DNA of 8,116 nt, from NCBI GenBank assembly GCA_947625585.1, contig CANQOZ010000050.1, forward strand, positions 1 through 8,116, given 5' to 3'. The position numbers and the translations under genes are program-made. Position 1 is the first letter of the stretch. The number at the start of each line of letters is the position of its first letter. Below are positions 6,767-8,116 of the stretch, piece by piece. The notes beneath the pieces are model-generated. The model made no database searches, was not told the DNA's origin, and saw only the letters and a list, made by a program, of their open reading frames with translations. The stretch is from an uncultured Eubacteriaceae bacterium. Lineage in GTDB: Bacteria; Bacillota; Clostridia; Eubacteriales; Eubacteriaceae.

Positions 6767-7201
6767 ATGAAACGCAGATTATCTCCACTACTCATAATAA
6801 TTTTATTTTTGTTATTAGTAGGATGTTCAAACGAAGTAAGTGAGGAAGTTGGGGAGAATAATTCAGGACCAATTTCAGAGCCCATTGTCGATGAAGACGG
6901 TGAACGTATAATTGGAACCTGGAAAGCAAACTATAAAGAATCAACGGTTGTCTTAGCAGTTCGGAGCAACGGAACTTACGAACTTTACCAAAAGAAAGGT
7001 AGAGTTACCTTTTTAACTACAGGAACTTATACCGATGCTAATGATACATTAGCTCTAACCCCAATAGAAACAAAGCAAAATGGGGAAGGAGAATTTGATT
7101 TCGAAGACACAAGCTATATCCCCTATACTCTAGATGGGAATCGCTTGAACACCATAATTAACAATCAAGATATTCAATTTCAAAAAGAAACTATAAAATA
7201 A
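6767..7201 (+). CDS. Small lipocalin-like lipoprotein of unknown function
   Basis: From the ATG at 6767 the product is 144 residues. MKRRLSP is followed by a hydrophobic stretch and the lipobox LVGC, so signal peptidase II should cleave before Cys20 and leave a lipid-anchored protein on the outer face of the membrane. Residues 21-47 are an acidic, Ser/Asn-rich linker. Residues about 48-140 look like a small lipocalin-type beta barrel: IGTWK with Trp52, repeated SNGTYELY (67-74) and TTGTYT (84-89) strands, and a YTLDGNRL turn (110-117) before the final strand QDIQFQK. This pattern occurs in many short Bacillota lipoproteins annotated only as lipocalin-like or DUF5640-like. Ligand and role are unknown. 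The gene stands alone, divergent from the oxidoreductase run, with a dyad before its ribosome binding site and a strong terminator after it. No confident promoter was found. Confidence 0.85.
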   Translation: MKRRLSPLLIIILFLLLVGCSNEVSEEVGENNSGPISEPIVDEDGERIIGTWKANYKESTVVLAVRSNGTYELYQKKGRVTFLTTGTYTDANDTLALTPIETKQNGEGEFDFEDTSYIPYTLDGNRLNTIINNQDIQFQKETIK

Positions 7202-7215
7202 TTCCTTTTATTAAT

Positions 7216-7251
7216 CCCATCTAAGGACAACTAACTTAGATGGGCTTTTTT
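7216..7251 (+). terminator. Intrinsic terminator of the lipoprotein gene
   Basis: A perfect 10-bp stem, CCCATCTAAG (7216-7225) and CTTAGATGGG (7235-7244), with a nine-base loop is followed by C and six T (7246-7251). It lies 14 bases after the stop codon. Confidence 0.92.
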
Positions 7252-7306
7252 AGTGTGCTCAGTTAAAGGTGCTAAGGAATATTAGTCAAAATCGAACTTT
7301 AAATTA

Positions 7307-7320
7307 TTGGATTTATTTGA
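7307..7320 (+). repeat. Intergenic 14-mer shared with positions 374-387
   Basis: TTGGATTTATTTGA occurs exactly here and at 374-387 upstream of the NSS gene. Each copy is preceded by a related AATYGAACTTT (363-373 and 7290-7300), directly adjacent in the first case and with a six-base insert in the second. It may be a short dispersed intergenic repeat, but in A/T-rich DNA a single chance 14-mer match in 8 kb is not very surprising. Otherwise the 94 bases between the terminator and the tRNA show nothing recognisable. Confidence 0.35.
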
Positions 7321-7345
7321 CATTTTTTGGGGGTAAATAAAAAAA

Positions 7346-7436
7346 TGGCGGTGAGGAGAGGATTTGAACCTCCGGCACGCTCATCACGTGCACACGCTTT
7401 CCAGGCGTGCACCTTAAACCACTCAGACACCTCACC
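7346..7436 (-). tRNA. tRNA-Ser, anticodon GGA
   Basis: On the minus strand a 91-base class II tRNA folds with acceptor GGTGAGG (7436-7430) pairing CCTCACC, discriminator G and an encoded CCA (7348-7346). The anticodon stem is CACGC/GCGTG with loop CTGGAAA, giving anticodon GGA (7402-7400), which reads UCC and UCU serine codons. A long variable arm with GCACG and CGTGC stems, diagnostic of serine/leucine/tyrosine tRNAs, precedes the T-arm with loop TTCAAAT. Seven T follow directly after the CCA (7345-7339) on the transcribed strand and may serve in termination. It has its own promoter, and no duplicated tRNA end was seen that would mark an integrated element. Confidence 0.97.
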
Positions 7437-7455
7437 TGATTAGCCATAGACTTAT

Positions 7456-7484
7456 ATTTTAGTCGCTTTCAGTCAAAAAGTCAA
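7456..7484 (-). promoter_or_regulatory. Promoter of the serine tRNA
   Basis: On the minus strand TTGACT (7484-7479), five of six to the -35, and TAAAAT (7461-7456), five of six to the -10, are separated by exactly 17 bases. Transcription would start near 7449, about 13 bases before the mature 5' end at 7436. A second TTGACT lies inside the spacer. Confidence 0.85.
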
Positions 7485-7541
7485 CGATTTATTCGCCTAT
7501 TTTTCAACGTATTTAGTTTTTCTCTGTAAATTCATTTTATT

Positions 7542-7574
7542 TTAAAAGAATTTTATTGATCCTGATTCTTTTAA
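7542..7574. repeat. Perfect 10-bp inverted repeat between the tRNA and fucO promoters
   Basis: TTAAAAGAAT (7542-7551) and ATTCTTTTAA (7565-7574) are exact reverse complements separated by 13 bases. It lies about 50 bases upstream of the TATAAT assigned to the alcohol dehydrogenase gene. Two direct copies of TTAACAA (7571-7577 and 7590-7596) follow. The position suits a regulator binding site or a structural dyad, but no known operator is matched. Confidence 0.55.
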
Positions 7575-7624
7575 CAATCCCATACTTAATTAACAATTTT
7601 ATTCCTTAAAGTTAAAAACTGAAT

Positions 7625-7630
7625 TATAAT
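7625..7630 (+). promoter_or_regulatory. Candidate -10 box of the alcohol dehydrogenase gene
   Basis: A perfect TATAAT lies 123 bases before the start codon. The -35 region is poor: TTCCTT (7602-7607) at a 17-base spacing is the best seen, so an activator may be needed or the call may be wrong. Transcription from here would begin near 7637 and give a leader of roughly 115 bases. Confidence 0.4.
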
Positions 7631-7682
7631 AACAATGATTAAATCGATTACAGCCGATTCCTGCTTAGCTGGATTTCGGAAA

Positions 7683-7728
7683 TGAGAAAGTTTTTACTAT
7701 GGAGGTTTTAGACCAAACAGCTTTCTCA
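7683..7728 (+). promoter_or_regulatory. Stem in the leader of the alcohol dehydrogenase gene
   Basis: TGAGAAAG (7683-7690) and CTTTCTCA (7721-7728) form a perfect 8-bp stem closing a 30-base loop, 14 bases before the ribosome binding site AAGGAG at 7743-7748. Upstream, CCGA (7653-7656) and TCGG (7676-7679) can close another weaker hairpin, and CAGC/GCTG nearby offers an alternative fold. No T-run follows, so this is not an ordinary terminator. It does not match any riboswitch class I recognise, and no T-box sequence is present. Confidence 0.5.
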
Positions 7729-7753
7729 ATTATTAAATACAGAAGGAGTTATT

Positions 7754-8116
7754 ATGGCAGTAAACAGATTCGTATTAAATGAAACATCTTATCATGGTAA
7801 AGGTGCTATCAACGAAATACCTAATGAAGTAAAGAATCACGGATGGAAGAAAGCATTAGTGGTATCTGATCCGGATTTAGCAGAATTCGGAATTACCCAA
7901 AAGGTAACAGATCTACTCGATGACAACGGTATTGAATATGCAATCTTCGATAAAATTAAAGCCAATCCAACAGTTGCTAATGTTCAAGAAGGTGTTCAGA
8001 AATTTAAAGATGAAGATGCTGACTTTTTGATCTCAATCGGTGGTGGATCCAGTATGGATGTTGGTAAAGCTATTGGAAATATTATCAACAATCCTGACTT
8101 TGAAGATGTAGTAAGC
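7754..8116 (+). CDS. fucO: Iron-containing alcohol dehydrogenase, FucO-like lactaldehyde reductase (5' part)
   Basis: The first 121 codons of a gene that runs off the window. The product resembles E. coli FucO closely in order and spacing: NRFVLNETSYHGKGAI at the N-terminus, ALVVSDPDL with Asp39 at the position that binds the NAD ribose, NPT at 71-73, and the dinucleotide-binding ISIGGGSSMDVGKAIG (94-109) followed by NNPDF. FucO is an NAD-dependent, iron-containing (group III) dehydrogenase that interconverts L-lactaldehyde and 1,2-propanediol in anaerobic sugar fermentation. The iron ligands lie downstream and cannot be checked, so the exact substrate is uncertain within the family (other 1,2-diols or primary alcohols). 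The start is fixed by AAGGAG five bases before the ATG and by family alignment. It is preceded by a long leader with a stable stem. No fucose genes are visible here. Confidence 0.88.
   Translation, partial: MAVNRFVLNETSYHGKGAINEIPNEVKNHGWKKALVVSDPDLAEFGITQKVTDLLDDNGIEYAIFDKIKANPTVANVQEGVQKFKDEDADFLISIGGGSSMDVGKAIGNIINNPDFEDVVS

Noticed and set aside
6667..6885. Minus-strand reading frame over the start of the lipoprotein gene
   Set aside because: It covers intergenic DNA and the antisense of the signal peptide, with no ribosome binding site or recognisable protein.
7346..7436. tRNA-Ser as an integration site for a mobile element
   Set aside because: No duplicate of the tRNA 3' end and no integrase gene occurs in the window.
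7461..7475. Catabolite-responsive (cre) site, TGAAAGCG on the minus strand
   Set aside because: Only the left half of the consensus matches; the right half fails, and it lies in the spacer of the tRNA promoter.
7556..7568. FNR-type site TTGAT-N4-ATCAA
   Set aside because: The right half does not match (ATTCT instead of ATCAA).
7571..7596. Rex operator upstream of the alcohol dehydrogenase
   Set aside because: The two TTAACAA half-sites are direct repeats; a Rex site needs an inverted partner such as TTGTTAA at close spacing, which is absent.
7699..7781. Small leader peptide starting at ATG 7699 and overlapping the fucO start
   Set aside because: There is no Shine-Dalgarno, no regulatory codon run, and most of its first half lies in the stem-loop; it is probably a chance frame.

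Overview
The window comes from an A+T-rich, low-GC Gram-positive bacterium (Bacillota), probably Lactobacillales or a close relative. The clues are AAGGAG-type ribosome binding sites, a chromosomally encoded CCA on the tRNA, a Gram-positive lipobox lipoprotein, short intrinsic terminators, and a beta-galactosidase that reads like the LacL and LacM subunits of lactobacilli joined in one chain. The order-level placement is inference from remembered family sequences, not from a search.

Layout. Positions 1-325 (+) hold the C-terminal end of a MATE-type efflux protein whose reading frame is broken twice near the left edge. After a gap with a credible promoter comes an intact 465-residue sodium:neurotransmitter-symporter (NSS) family amino-acid transporter (516-1913, +), closed by a strong intrinsic terminator. 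Facing it on the minus strand is a three-gene run, read right to left: a FrnE/DsbA-like thioredoxin-fold oxidoreductase (6551-5919), an aldo/keto reductase with two C-terminal 4Fe-4S motifs (5919-4801, overlapping the previous gene by one base) and a GH2 beta-galactosidase (4723-1940). No terminator is visible in the 77-base gap before the beta-galactosidase, so the three are probably one operon. Divergent from it is a small lipocalin-like lipoprotein (6767-7201, +) with a clear terminator. Then come a serine tRNA with anticodon GGA on the minus strand with a textbook promoter, and the first 121 codons of a FucO-like iron-dependent alcohol dehydrogenase (7754 to the window end, +), preceded by a structured leader.

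Function. The genes are mostly ordinary fermentative-lifestyle functions: amino-acid uptake coupled to sodium, cytoplasmic beta-galactoside hydrolysis, NAD(P)H-linked carbonyl reduction, and lactaldehyde/propanediol-type alcohol dehydrogenase activity. They do not form one recognisable pathway. No beta-galactoside permease or sugar regulator lies beside the beta-galactosidase here.

Points of interest. The most interesting items are the single-chain LacL-LacM-like beta-galactosidase, which lacks room for the usual fourth domain, the double-frameshifted MATE remnant, and several intergenic dyads: a 9-bp-arm dyad just before the lipoprotein ribosome binding site, a 10-bp-arm dyad upstream of fucO, and an 8-bp stem in the fucO leader. 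I found no CRISPR array, insertion sequence, phage gene or convincing new defence system.
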